Shown here piece after piece: positions 44,141-52,932 of a stretch of 64,000 nucleotides of DNA (its first letter is position 1; the number at the start of each line of letters is the position of its first letter). This DNA comes from an uncultured Campylobacter sp. (lineage in GTDB: Bacteria; Campylobacterota; Campylobacteria; Campylobacterales; Campylobacteraceae). The stretch spans positions 99,033 to 163,032 of the forward strand of contig NZ_CAJPRT010000002.1 in assembly GCF_905373215.1 (NCBI RefSeq), read 5' to 3'. The translations under genes and the position numbers were made by a program. The notes below the pieces were generated by a model, which saw nothing but the letters and a program-made list of their open reading frames with translations, had not been told where the DNA came from and searched no databases.

Positions 44141-44936
44141 TTACTCCTCATTTTGCATATAAGTTAAATCATAGTGCTTGACAATATAATCGCTAGTGGA
44201 GACGTACTGCAAATGCCTGTCGTTGGGTATCGCAAACATCGCTCCGGCTATACTTATCGCCTTTTGTCCTCCCGTGACATCAAATACGATGTCGTCCTCT
44301 ATAAAACCCTCTTACTTAAGCTGGCTATATACGCTTTCTAAAAAATTTATAGACGCTTTTTGCGTCTTCGAAATTCTTTATACATCGTACATTTGTCATA
44401 TCCGCAAGCTCCTTACTAAAGAGATTTTGCACGCATTTTAAAAATTTCTCTCTATCTCCGTGAGATTTTTCGGAACAAGCGACTATAATCTTTTTAAGTC
44501 TTTGTTTGTGATAATCTATCGCTTTTAGCGGCATTCTATAATTATTTCTTCCATACTCATCGATAGTTTTAAATTTCAAAATTTCTTCTATTCCGCTATT
44601 ATTTTCGCTTAAAAATAGCACTAGAACTTTAGCCCTTTTGGGTCTATCATTTATATCTATATCGACATTAGGGATGCCTTTGGGAATTATTCGTTTGATT
44701 ACCCCAAAAATCACTATAGAGCCTAAAATTTGAACCAGCATAGTGCCGTCTTTGGCGCTCCATTTTAAAATTTCGCCGCCGAAAATTTTATCTAGTAGCG
44801 ACGACATTCCGTCCGGCAACCAAGCGAAAAACAGCAATACTCCCGCGATGATAAAAAACGCCCTATACCCTAAAAGAGAACTTCCCAAAAGCGAAACGAT
44901 TATTTTTTGAAAATTTCTTTTTTCGTAATGCGTCAT
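44141..44936 (-). pseudogene. Broken two-helix membrane CARF effector
   Basis: From an ATG at 44936 (MTHYEKRNFQK, behind AAGGAATTTT) the first 203 codons give two membrane helices (about 22-41 and 64-83) and the start of a Rossmann-like domain (RAKVLVLFLSENNSG), ending at TAG 44325-44327. A run of six T (44340-44345) is the likely frameshift: with five T the frame reads LESVYSQLK, meets TAA at 44312-44314, then continues EGFIEDDIVFDVTGGQKAIS, a classic CARF signature, down to a stop at 44141-44143. So an about 265-residue TM-TM-CARF protein has been lost, or survives as its N-terminal part. Membrane-CARF effectors such as Cam1 act on the cell membrane when bound to cyclic oligoadenylate. Confidence 0.8.
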
Positions 44937-44938
44937 TT

Positions 44939-47098
44939 TTAAAATTCCTTTAGCATCTCCATTATCTTTAACGTATCTTGATAGTCTCTGTCTTTTTCCG
45001 GCCTTTTTTGCTTGGTCTGTTCTTTCCATCTTCCAATCTTTTTAAACATGTCTCTTAACCCACAAAGCGCTTCAAATTTCATATCGTCAAATTTATCGGT
45101 TTGACTTATCGCTTTAAATAAGACTGTCGCTTCGGGCATATTTTTGTAAATGGGATCGTTTTTGAGCTTATAAATTCTTTTATCCAGTTCGCTCATATTG
45201 CTTGTAGCTTCTTGTAGCTCTTTTTCTTTCCTTCGAAGTTCTATTTCCTCTTTTAAGGCCTTCTCTTTTTCTATTAGATCGTTTGCAAATTTTTGATATG
45301 ACGATATACTTTGTTGATCGGATAATGGAACTGCCTGTACCGTATTTACATTTGTAAGTTTAATATACCTATCCAAATAATAGCGACGATCGCTATTTTT
45401 ACTTTTTGCAAAATCTTCAAGATTCATATATACCAATTCAGAATTACCTTCGTTGTCTTGCTCGCTAGCCATTGAAAATAAATTTTTTATCTGCTCGCTT
45501 TCGTGCCATTTTATCTTGCCGTCGAAAATTTCACCGTTCATAGCCGACTCAAAATCCTTTAAATACTCCTTAACTTCTTTGCTAAATCCATTGAGGTCTA
45601 AGACGCTGAGTTTAATTTTGCCGTATCCTAAAGGCTTCGCCATACCGATAGAATGATAGCAAAGATCGTTTTGATGAAATGTAATAGCTGATAGCAATGC
45701 TCCAATCTCAATAGGCAAGAGATTATGGGCTAATATTTTGCATCTAAATTTTGCTCCCGACTGAAGTGGCGTGATAGCTGTTTCTATATTTGCTGTTTTA
45801 TCACCAGTATCACTTGTAGCGACGCTTTGACCTTTATGCGTCGGGTATCGCTTAAAACCAGATAGTGTGGCATTTCTATCATTATAAGTAGCGTATTTTT
45901 CGCCATTTTGCTTTATGTAAATCGGATAATAAGATGCTTTTGGGGAACCCAAGACTACTTTTACCTCATTGCCTAAATTTACATTTTGGATAGCTTTGGC
46001 GTGAGATACAAAAACCCTTCCTTTTAAGGACTCTTGTTTATTTTTAATTTTTCTACTATATCCAAATATAATTTCTGATAAATCGGGCTTACTCTCTTTT
46101 ATTTGTGTATGAGCCAAGACCTCTTTTACGGATTTATCAAAAGGTAATTTATAAAGATATGAAAGTCCAAAATGAATGACCTCATTACCGTTAGCATGAA
46201 AAAATACGGGGATTTCTTTGCCACTTTTTAGTTTTTCTTTCCAGAAAGTCCAGTCGGCAGACTGCGCGGGCTGCTTTTTCCTGCCGTCAAAATAAGCAAA
46301 TTTAAACACTTCAAACACACGCTCACTTACATTAAAAATTTTCGCATCTTGTTTTTGTATAAAGACAAAATCATAATTTTTTCCACTGGGGTTTACCTTA
46401 TCGTCTTTTCTAGCCGACGGATGTCCTGTTAACACAACTTTACCTAATAACGAGCCTCTGTCGTCAAATTTTACTATATTTCTACCGTTTTTAGACCCTT
46501 CTTTTGAAAACTTATAAATTTTATCTACATTTTCGAATTTGACTAAATCATATTTGGCACAAGCGTTTTTAAGCGGATCATTTTTATCATCAAAGTTGCC
46601 CCACAAAAAGCGATTTCTATAACCTTGTTTCTTAAATTTATATTCTATCTCTTGATACTTTATGCGATAAATTCCGTCGCATTCTCTTATCTTTATCGCA
46701 CCATTTTCTTTATAAAGCCAACCGCATTTAATATCTTTTAGGACTTTATTTTTGTATTCGTCCGTAAAATCCCGCATAGAATACTTTTTATCATCTATAA
46801 AGTTCATAGCTGAAAAGCTCATTATCTCAAGCACGTTTCTTATCATGCCCTTGATGCTAGTTGCGGGGATATAATATTCTTTGCCGCCGTTTTCGTTTAT
46901 ATAATGGCAAAACTCGCTCGGGTTTTTGCCATCCTTTATAAAAATAGGACTTTTGGCGGTTACCTCAAGCTCGATTACGCCGCTTTCGCCGTCTTCAAAC
47001 GGCACGTCATGGATATTTTTAAGAATGTTCTCACTAGCCCAAGGCGGGTAGAAAATTTTATCGTTTAGTGGCACGAAATTATATGGAGCGGTTATCAT
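44939..47098 (-). CDS. TIGR03986-type RAMP protein of a type III complex
   Basis: 719 residues. The N-terminal part has a Cas7-like RAMP fold (GVIELEVTAKSPIFIKDG, then EYYIPATSIKGMIRNVLEIM) and the middle another (LKGRVFVSHAKAI, GAKFRCKILAHNLLPIEIGALL) with the glycine-rich GMAKPLGYGKIKL near residue 489. A charged coiled-coil stretch (IEKEKALKEEIELRRKEKEL) follows near 605. This large RAMP is typical of type III-D loci. It overlaps csx19 by 4 bases and ends two bases before the membrane-CARF gene. Confidence 0.85.
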   Translation of the reverse strand: MITAPYNFVPLNDKIFYPPWASENILKNIHDVPFEDGESGVIELEVTAKSPIFIKDGKNPSEFCHYINENGGKEYYIPATSIKGMIRNVLEIMSFSAMNFIDDKKYSMRDFTDEYKNKVLKDIKCGWLYKENGAIKIRECDGIYRIKYQEIEYKFKKQGYRNRFLWGNFDDKNDPLKNACAKYDLVKFENVDKIYKFSKEGSKNGRNIVKFDDRGSLLGKVVLTGHPSARKDDKVNPSGKNYDFVFIQKQDAKIFNVSERVFEVFKFAYFDGRKKQPAQSADWTFWKEKLKSGKEIPVFFHANGNEVIHFGLSYLYKLPFDKSVKEVLAHTQIKESKPDLSEIIFGYSRKIKNKQESLKGRVFVSHAKAIQNVNLGNEVKVVLGSPKASYYPIYIKQNGEKYATYNDRNATLSGFKRYPTHKGQSVATSDTGDKTANIETAITPLQSGAKFRCKILAHNLLPIEIGALLSAITFHQNDLCYHSIGMAKPLGYGKIKLSVLDLNGFSKEVKEYLKDFESAMNGEIFDGKIKWHESEQIKNLFSMASEQDNEGNSELVYMNLEDFAKSKNSDRRYYLDRYIKLTNVNTVQAVPLSDQQSISSYQKFANDLIEKEKALKEEIELRRKEKELQEATSNMSELDKRIYKLKNDPIYKNMPEATVLFKAISQTDKFDDMKFEALCGLRDMFKKIGRWKEQTKQKRPEKDRDYQDTLKIMEMLKEF

Positions 47099-47580
47099 TT
47101 TTTATCCTTTTCATCTTTTACAAAGCCTGCAAATACTATCTTTTGAAGTTTCAATACTGGCAAACCCTCAAGAGTTCCATTACCTTGAGGCACTTCGCAA
47201 AACTCGTCTTTTTCATCTTGCCAAATTTGAGCCATTTTTATTTTGACTTCTTTGAATTTGGCAGAAAACTCGGGTTTAAATTTAGAGTGAAATTCTTTTA
47301 TGTCGGGGTTTTTCTTCGGATCTAAATTTGCGCCCCCCAACTCCGTCTCATCGACAAACCAAGCGTCGTTTATCTGGCGGATAGAAACACTCTTTTTGGA
47401 CTTCTCATCAAAAAAATGCGCCTCATAAATTAGCTCGTCTTCGCCTAGACCAGGAGTTCGCTCGCCCGCTAAAAACAAGTGCTTCTCGTCGATTTTTTCA
47501 CCCATTAGCTGGATGTAGCCCTCGTAGCCTTTTAAATTTTCATTCACGTATTTTAAAATTTCGTCTTTATTCTTTTTCAT
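47095..47580 (-). CDS. csx19: CRISPR-associated protein Csx19 (TIGR03984-like)
   Basis: 161 residues, acidic, no membrane segment. The segment KHLFLAGERTPGLGEDELIYEAHFFDE near residue 33 and RQINDAWFVDETEL near 68 resemble TIGR03984/Csx19, a small protein found only in type III-D operons. It sits between two RAMP genes with overlaps of 4 and 14 bases. Its role in the complex is not established; the assignment relies on both pattern and position. Confidence 0.7.
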   Translation of the reverse strand: MKKNKDEILKYVNENLKGYEGYIQLMGEKIDEKHLFLAGERTPGLGEDELIYEAHFFDEKSKKSVSIRQINDAWFVDETELGGANLDPKKNPDIKEFHSKFKPEFSAKFKEVKIKMAQIWQDEKDEFCEVPQGNGTLEGLPVLKLQKIVFAGFVKDEKDKK

Positions 47581-48961
47581 TTTCGATCCGTCCTTCGTTG
47601 TATTTTAAGACCTTGCCTTTGAAAAATCCATACCCTTTTGTGGTTGCTCCACCAAGCGACAAACGCCCCTGAACTACGTCATCTAAAGCCGCTTCAAAGG
47701 CGCCTAAGGCGTTATCAAAAGCTTCATTCTCTTTGTCACCGCACACGTAGTTTTTAAGCAAAATTTCTATTATAAATTCGTCTCTTTTTGCGACCGCCTT
47801 TTCTTGAAATAAGGCGCTGTCTATCGCGCCGCCCGTGAAGCGGTCGATGCTAACGTGTTCGAAAACCTTCGTATCTTTTGCTTCGTCGTAATCCAAAAAG
47901 CAATCGCTGATTAAAATTCTACCTTTGGCGCCTTTATAGTTTTTATTCTTTTCGTAGCCAAAAATTTCTCTTACGGCTTCGTTTTCACTGCCGACCTTGG
48001 CTTTTTCGCCGAATTGTTTATTAATTTTATTAAAATGAAACGCCGTTCGGTGCGATAATGCGCCTTTTACCGAACTTGCCGGGATTAGAATTTTACGTTT
48101 GCCAAGGCATTTGTTTTCATAGTCGATCACACTCTCAAGCACCGGCGTTTGATCCGCATCCTTATCGCCAAATCCGCTTCCGAACATAAAGAAATCATCG
48201 GGCGAAATTTTAAGTTCGTATCTGATAAATTTTTGTCTTGCCGAATTACCGTCCGCTGCGCTATCGGGCATAAATTTTACAAACTCATCGGAGCTAAAAT
48301 TTAAACTGCTCGAGTATCTGTCCGGCTCAAACTCGCCCCATTTTATCTCTAAAATTCTAAGCGAGCCAAAGCCTTTCGAGCTTCCGCCGCCAAGCCTTAG
48401 CGTAGGATCGCAAAGCAAATTTAAAATTTCCTCAAACTCCTCTTTGCTCCCGTCAAGCTCAAGTGAAAATTTAAATCTAGTGCCTTTAAATACGACTTCC
48501 TCGTCAAATTTACCGGCATCTTTTGCCGCGCCGTTCGCGCCTATGGCGACATGATCTCTAATCGGTAAATTATCAAAAAGTCGCAAAAACTCGCTCTTTT
48601 CTAAAAGCAACTCTTCGCAAACCTTGTTATTCTTATCGACGAGCAACAGAGCGTTTGAGATAATTAGTCTTGAGCCGAGTAAATCTTCGTCTTCTTGTTT
48701 ATTTTCGTCTTTGCTTTCCTTTCCATTTTCGCCCTGATCCTTTTTCTCGCGCTTGGTTCCAAAAATTTTATTCGCGGCATCCTTACCGGCATTATCTTCA
48801 AATGCCCTACGCAAAATCCCTGCAACCGAAGTGCCTAAGATCATCGGCAAGCCGTTCCAATCTCTTTGCACCGGTGCATCCAAAAATAGATCATTTTTGC
48901 CGCCGCCGACTTTTAACGGAGTTTTGGCTTCTATGATGACGTGCGCTAAAAATCTTTTCAT
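47567..48961 (-). CDS. Double RAMP (Cas7/Csm3-like) protein
   Basis: 464 residues made of two Cas7-like RAMP units. The first (about 1-215) has IIEAKTPLKVGGG, LPMILGTSVAGILRRAFED and RLGGGSSKGFGSLRI; the second (about 245-455) has FMFGSGFGDKDADQTPVLE, KILIPASSVKGALSHRTAFH and SLGGATTKGYGFFKG. Each unit ends in a glycine-rich loop. Fusion of RAMP units is a step towards the single-protein type III-E effector, and is known in III-D. Acidic residues such as D29 and the DRFTGGAID segment may cut target RNA. Confidence 0.85.
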   Translation of the reverse strand: MKRFLAHVIIEAKTPLKVGGGKNDLFLDAPVQRDWNGLPMILGTSVAGILRRAFEDNAGKDAANKIFGTKREKKDQGENGKESKDENKQEDEDLLGSRLIISNALLLVDKNNKVCEELLLEKSEFLRLFDNLPIRDHVAIGANGAAKDAGKFDEEVVFKGTRFKFSLELDGSKEEFEEILNLLCDPTLRLGGGSSKGFGSLRILEIKWGEFEPDRYSSSLNFSSDEFVKFMPDSAADGNSARQKFIRYELKISPDDFFMFGSGFGDKDADQTPVLESVIDYENKCLGKRKILIPASSVKGALSHRTAFHFNKINKQFGEKAKVGSENEAVREIFGYEKNKNYKGAKGRILISDCFLDYDEAKDTKVFEHVSIDRFTGGAIDSALFQEKAVAKRDEFIIEILLKNYVCGDKENEAFDNALGAFEAALDDVVQGRLSLGGATTKGYGFFKGKVLKYNEGRIENEKE

Positions 48962-50340
48962 TGCTTTTCTCCTGTGATTTTTGGCATTTGCATTGATAAA
49001 AGTAGAGCAAATTTAAGCGGGTCTCTACTTTTTTCAATAGCTTCTAGGAGCGTTTCTTTTGTGTCGCTCCATTTATCTTTTTCAACACCTTCGCCTATAA
49101 ATTTACTCACATCTTTTTGAATATCTGCGCTTGATTTACAAAGTGCCCTTATCGCGCCCCATTGTGATTTTGAAATTTTGCTAAATTTATCTTTATAGCT
49201 TTCTATAAAATCAGCCACCCTCTCGGCTATTTCAAGAGCTTGATCTTTCGTAGTCTGTTTTTGTTTTAAAAATTTAGCCAAATCACTTTGTATCGGTATT
49301 TTTCCGGTTGAGCGCTCAGTCTGCGCTTCTTTTTGGAATTCTATCGGGTTATTCTCCGCGTCGCCGCCGTCTAAGAACCACGGATTTATCAGCACTTCGC
49401 CAAAGCCTTCGCTCAAATACGCTCCGACGCCGTTTTTTAGCGCGGCTATCTGCTCGGCATTTAAATTTTTCAAAGCGATTACGCTACCTTTATTTATGCA
49501 GGCTCGCTCGTAGTCTTTTGTACTACGGGCGCCGTTATAAGGGGTGAAATTTGAAATTCTAATCTGCGTCTTTTTATAATCGACACTATTCGCGCTCAAA
49601 TTTGGCAAAATGTATTTTACGTCGTAGCTCGGATTGCCGTTTTCGTCAATAAGCGCAAGGCGGGATTTAGCATAAACGAAAGTATATCGCTCAGGCGGCG
49701 TAAAGCTTTGGATTTCATCCGTATTTTCGCCTATAAATTTAATCTCTACTGCCCCATACTCAGCGCTTTTTGATTTGCCGAGCCTAGTTGAGCGCTCTAG
49801 CGTTTCTTTTGCGCGGTTTATGTCGTCTTCGCTCACGTTAGCGTCAAATTTAACGCTAAATCGCCATTTCATTCCGGCCATAAACGCCTCGTAGCCATAC
49901 ATCTGACTATCCATAGAACGTCTTCTTTCTTTATCGTAGGCACTTTTTTGAGAATATTCATATTTTAGGCTAAGTTTTTCTTTTTCGTCATTTATATAGC
50001 CGCTTCGCATCTGTTTTAGCTGGGTAAATTTTTCAGATTCTTCGCGGCTTAGCAAGTGATGATTGTAAATTTTGCTGCCATCAAGCTTTTCGTGAAAATA
50101 GGAAAGCGGAATTTTAAAAAATTCTTTACCATCTTTGATCGGCGCAGCATCGCAGAATTTCACAGCACCGCTATGAAAAATTTTAAAAGGATCACTAAAG
50201 TCGCTATATCTACTAGCTACCATACCCAAAAATGCACTTCCTGGGATAAAATCAAGCGAGCTCATCTTGCCCTGCGTGTTAGAACTTGCCTGCAAAATAA
50301 CGGGACTTTTAAAAATTATCTCAAATCTAAGCTCTCTCAT
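48958..50340 (-). CDS. csx10: Csx10-type (Cas5 group) RAMP protein
   Basis: 460 residues. It begins RELRFEIIFKSPVILQASSN and has FIPGSAFLGMVASRYSDF near residue 31, both typical of Csx10, the Cas5-like subunit of type III-D that caps the crRNA 5' tag. GVGAYLSEGFGEVLINPWFL near residue 305 is the family's glycine-rich loop. The C-terminal part (from about 350) is helical and may serve in place of a separate small subunit. It overlaps its neighbours by 4 bases on both sides. Confidence 0.85.
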   Translation of the reverse strand: MRELRFEIIFKSPVILQASSNTQGKMSSLDFIPGSAFLGMVASRYSDFSDPFKIFHSGAVKFCDAAPIKDGKEFFKIPLSYFHEKLDGSKIYNHHLLSREESEKFTQLKQMRSGYINDEKEKLSLKYEYSQKSAYDKERRRSMDSQMYGYEAFMAGMKWRFSVKFDANVSEDDINRAKETLERSTRLGKSKSAEYGAVEIKFIGENTDEIQSFTPPERYTFVYAKSRLALIDENGNPSYDVKYILPNLSANSVDYKKTQIRISNFTPYNGARSTKDYERACINKGSVIALKNLNAEQIAALKNGVGAYLSEGFGEVLINPWFLDGGDAENNPIEFQKEAQTERSTGKIPIQSDLAKFLKQKQTTKDQALEIAERVADFIESYKDKFSKISKSQWGAIRALCKSSADIQKDVSKFIGEGVEKDKWSDTKETLLEAIEKSRDPLKFALLLSMQMPKITGEKQ

Positions 50341-50909
50341 CGTAGCTCCTTAACTTTAAATTCGCATCTGCCGAGGCCTCGATTACGGTTTAATCCTATC
50401 CGCTTTATCATCTCTAGCGCACGTTTTAAATTTTGAGCGATCTCACCGCTTACATTTTGGATCTCGCCTTTTAAACTTATAGGCAAAACGACCTCTATAT
50501 CCCTTAGCGAATTATCTGCCGCGATACCGTTATCGTCGATTTTAGTAGCCGAAATGATTTCAAAAAGATTGCGCTGCAAGTTATTTGACGTAATTTCAGT
50601 AGCGATTTTTTCATCTATCGTAGCGCTACTAAAATAGCACTGTGCCTGCGTAGTATCGTCGTTCTCGTTTTGCTCATTGCCATTATTTTGCTTATTTTTG
50701 CCGCCTCGTGAGCCGAAGCACTCGCTTATATCGCTTGGATCCCAAAACAGCCCCGCCGCCTCACGCACAAGTCCTTTTATCGTTTTGCCCGGCACATACG
50801 GAAGCCCTGCGGAGTTTTTTACCACATAGCTATCAAGCGCCGCTCCACCGCTAAGGCCGCTACTAACATGCCAATAGTCGAAAAATTTAAGCTCGTAATT
50901 TATCGTCAT
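50337..50909 (-). CDS. Csm3-like Cas7 RAMP protein
   Basis: I start at the ATG at 50909 (MTINYELKFFDYWHVSSGLS), behind GGAGGGC; the longer frame overlaps cas10. About 190 residues. Seen: HVSSGLSGGAALDSYVVKN near residue 14, LPYVPGKTIKGLVREAAGLF near 36 and IGLNRNRGLGRCEFKV at the C-terminus, the Cas7 glycine-rich signature. A Gln/Asn-rich stretch near 70-90 replaces a loop. The backbone role is to bind crRNA and cut target RNA. Confidence 0.85.
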   Translation of the reverse strand: MTINYELKFFDYWHVSSGLSGGAALDSYVVKNSAGLPYVPGKTIKGLVREAAGLFWDPSDISECFGSRGGKNKQNNGNEQNENDDTTQAQCYFSSATIDEKIATEITSNNLQRNLFEIISATKIDDNGIAADNSLRDIEVVLPISLKGEIQNVSGEIAQNLKRALEMIKRIGLNRNRGLGRCEFKVKELR

Positions 50910-52470
50910 TTTTGCCCTCCACTTTTTTATCTTCTGTGCCCGAAGTAACGGAGAGAAATTGCAACACGTCATAAACTGGCGTCTTCTGCGCTCCGCCCTT
51001 TTCTAAAATCAAATTTCCGCACGATAGCCCGCCGTAAAGAGCATTCAGAGCGCCATCGAATTCACTTTTGTTTTCTAGAATTTCATTTATTCTATCAAGC
51101 ATAACTTTGGCTAATCTATCGTTTATGCCAAGCTCCTTTATCCACTCTCGCAGTTTGCCCTTGGGGCTGTTTTCACTGCGATACATTTCGGCTAAATTTA
51201 TAAAATTTTCTACCTTTGGCTCGTTTTCCGATTTGGTAGTATCGCCTAAATAATAAGGTCCGAAATCACATCTGATTTCGCTAGCGTTTTTGCCATCGGC
51301 CGCGCACTCTTCTTTTTTACTCCCGATTGTCAGTTCATCTTTTATAAATTTATTCCAGCTTTGGAAATTCGAGCTTTGGACGTTATGAAACATTAAGCAG
51401 CTTGGCGCTATGTCCTTTTCGGTATCGTTTACGTAGCGATCCTTACTGTGCTTTTTTGCCGCGCCGCAAAGCTCCTCGGCTAGAGCTGCCGCATAATGAA
51501 ACGGGAATTTTTCGTTACAATAAGCAATCCCCGCGCACATCGTGAACTTTTCCTTTATATCGGGCTTTTTCTTGTCCGTTTCCTTTTCAAATTCCTCGAT
51601 AAAATTTTTAGTAAATTCTAACGCTATGTCCGCATCGCAAACCGCCGTCATATCGTCGCCGCTTAAAATTAGCGCTTTTATCTTTAAATTTTCTTTGCCG
51701 AAAACTTCCTCAGTTTTTGTTATGGCATTTTCGTAAGCATCTCTCGTAGCATTGTCAAGCGCTTTTGAAAAATTAGCTATCACGTCTAATTTGCCCGTAT
51801 TTTTTACTTCGTCCGTTAGATTTTTAACCAGTACGCCAAGCCCATTGCCGTCTGCGTGGATAACGGCTAGTTTATTTTTCTTATTTGAAATTTGGCTAAA
51901 TTCTTTTAATTCTTTAGCTCCCGGGTGGCTCTTAAACCATCTCCCGTGTGCCTCTCTCTTTTGAACCGACGAAATATCTAATGCATCATCGTCATCAAAT
52001 TTTATGATAGGTCGCGCCGTCTTAGGCGCAAGAGCCATAAAATTTATACTCATATCAAGCGGCAAGCTCGGGCGGTTGCGCTGAGTTTTTAGCTTTCGTT
52101 CGAGCTCTTTCGATGCCGTTCCGTAGTTGTTGCCGTTATAAGGAGCGGTAGCCTGAGAGATGGTAATGCCGTAAGCATTTTGCATTATCTTTTTAGGCAG
52201 ATCCCTGACGATCTTTTTTAAATTTTCCTCGCCATCTACGATCGCTCTAAAATTTCCCGCCGCGTTAAGCAAAATTTGCTCCACTAAGCCGTTCGCCCTT
52301 AGTTCGTCGAAGACGCCAAATATCGCGCCCTTGCTCTCTTGCTTGTTATCAAATTTTTGTCCGAGCGAGTCTATTATTTCGCTGGCACCGATGATCTCTT
52401 GCAACTTGTTCGTGGCGTAAATATACTCTTGTATACCCTGGATACTTGCACCGTATAGGTATTTAGCCAT
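50887..52470 (-). CDS. cas10: Cas10, HD-less, type III large subunit
   Basis: 527 residues. It starts directly with the palm-like domain (YLYGASIQGIQEYIYATNKL), so the N-terminal HD nuclease of many Cas10 proteins is absent. The cyclase site is SGDD (residues 270-273, ILSGDDMTAVCDA) rather than GGDD; both metal-binding aspartates are kept, and IHADGNGLG at 205 gives the first palm. The protein should make cyclic oligoadenylate on target-RNA binding. AAGGAGG precedes the ATG. It leads the interference operon. Confidence 0.9.
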   Translation of the reverse strand: MAKYLYGASIQGIQEYIYATNKLQEIIGASEIIDSLGQKFDNKQESKGAIFGVFDELRANGLVEQILLNAAGNFRAIVDGEENLKKIVRDLPKKIMQNAYGITISQATAPYNGNNYGTASKELERKLKTQRNRPSLPLDMSINFMALAPKTARPIIKFDDDDALDISSVQKREAHGRWFKSHPGAKELKEFSQISNKKNKLAVIHADGNGLGVLVKNLTDEVKNTGKLDVIANFSKALDNATRDAYENAITKTEEVFGKENLKIKALILSGDDMTAVCDADIALEFTKNFIEEFEKETDKKKPDIKEKFTMCAGIAYCNEKFPFHYAAALAEELCGAAKKHSKDRYVNDTEKDIAPSCLMFHNVQSSNFQSWNKFIKDELTIGSKKEECAADGKNASEIRCDFGPYYLGDTTKSENEPKVENFINLAEMYRSENSPKGKLREWIKELGINDRLAKVMLDRINEILENKSEFDGALNALYGGLSCGNLILEKGGAQKTPVYDVLQFLSVTSGTEDKKVEGKNDDKLRA

Positions 52471-52516
52471 CTTGCCTCCTTCGTGTTATATTTTTGAAAT
52501 TTTATCGCAACTAGAC

Positions 52517-52768
52517 TTAAATTATTTTTTGAAAAATTACGCAAAATGAACTAGCCGAAGCGACGCCTCGAGCTAGACCGAATTTATTGTCTAGTCCTGC
52601 CGCAAAAGACACACTGTCCGTTATATCCTTGCCTTTGATGTAAAAATCAAGCGTAGGGACATACGAGCCGTAATTGCTCGGAGCGATATTGGCTAAATTC
52701 GGTACCTCTTGCGCCAAAGCGCCACTCATAACTCCAGCCGCTGCTAGCGACAACACAATCTTTTTCAT
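52517..52768 (-). CDS. Small secreted protein, probably a truncated outer-membrane protein
   Basis: I start at the ATG at 52768 (MKKIVLSLAAAGVMSGALAQ, a clear signal peptide, behind AAAGGAGTTGTA). The mature part is about 63 residues (VPTLDFYIKGKDITDSVSF, AAGLDNKFGLARG) and ends in a hydrophobic tail unlike the rest (SFCVIFQKII). The first part reads like the N-terminus of a beta-barrel protein whose 3' end has been lost. It lies between the CRISPR array and cas10, with its own -10 box, and a read-through would feed the cas10 operon. Confidence 0.6.
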   Translation of the reverse strand: MKKIVLSLAAAGVMSGALAQEVPNLANIAPSNYGSYVPTLDFYIKGKDITDSVSFAAGLDNKFGLARGVASASSFCVIFQKII

Positions 52769-52820
52769 TACAACTCCTTTAATTGATCTCGTCGGCGTTT
52801 TACCTCCGACTTTGAACGCA

Positions 52821-52826
52821 ATTATA
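52821..52826 (-). promoter_or_regulatory. -10 box upstream of the small ORF and cas10 operon
   Basis: On the minus strand TATAAT lies 52 bases before the ATG at 52768. TTGACA-like hexamers occur upstream but not at 17-bp spacing. The box overlaps a 14-base match to the core of the phage T7 promoter (TACGACTCACTATA, 52823-52836). Confidence 0.55.
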
Positions 52827-52932
52827 GTGAGTCGTAGTGTCAAATTCTGTCAATCAAAAAGGGAATTTAAAAAATGAGGGGGAAATTTTAATTAAACCAG
52901 GAGAATAGATTGAAAATTTTAGGAGTAAAGAG

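Noticed and set aside
44196..44441. Plus-strand ORF of 81 codons
   Set aside because: It is the complement of the frameshifted CARF segment, whose minus-strand reading has clear CARF motifs.
44325..45029. Longer form of the membrane protein starting inside the RAMP gene
   Set aside because: The first 31 codons lie in the alternative frame of the RAMP gene; the ATG at 44936 has a good ribosome site and sits right after the RAMP stop.
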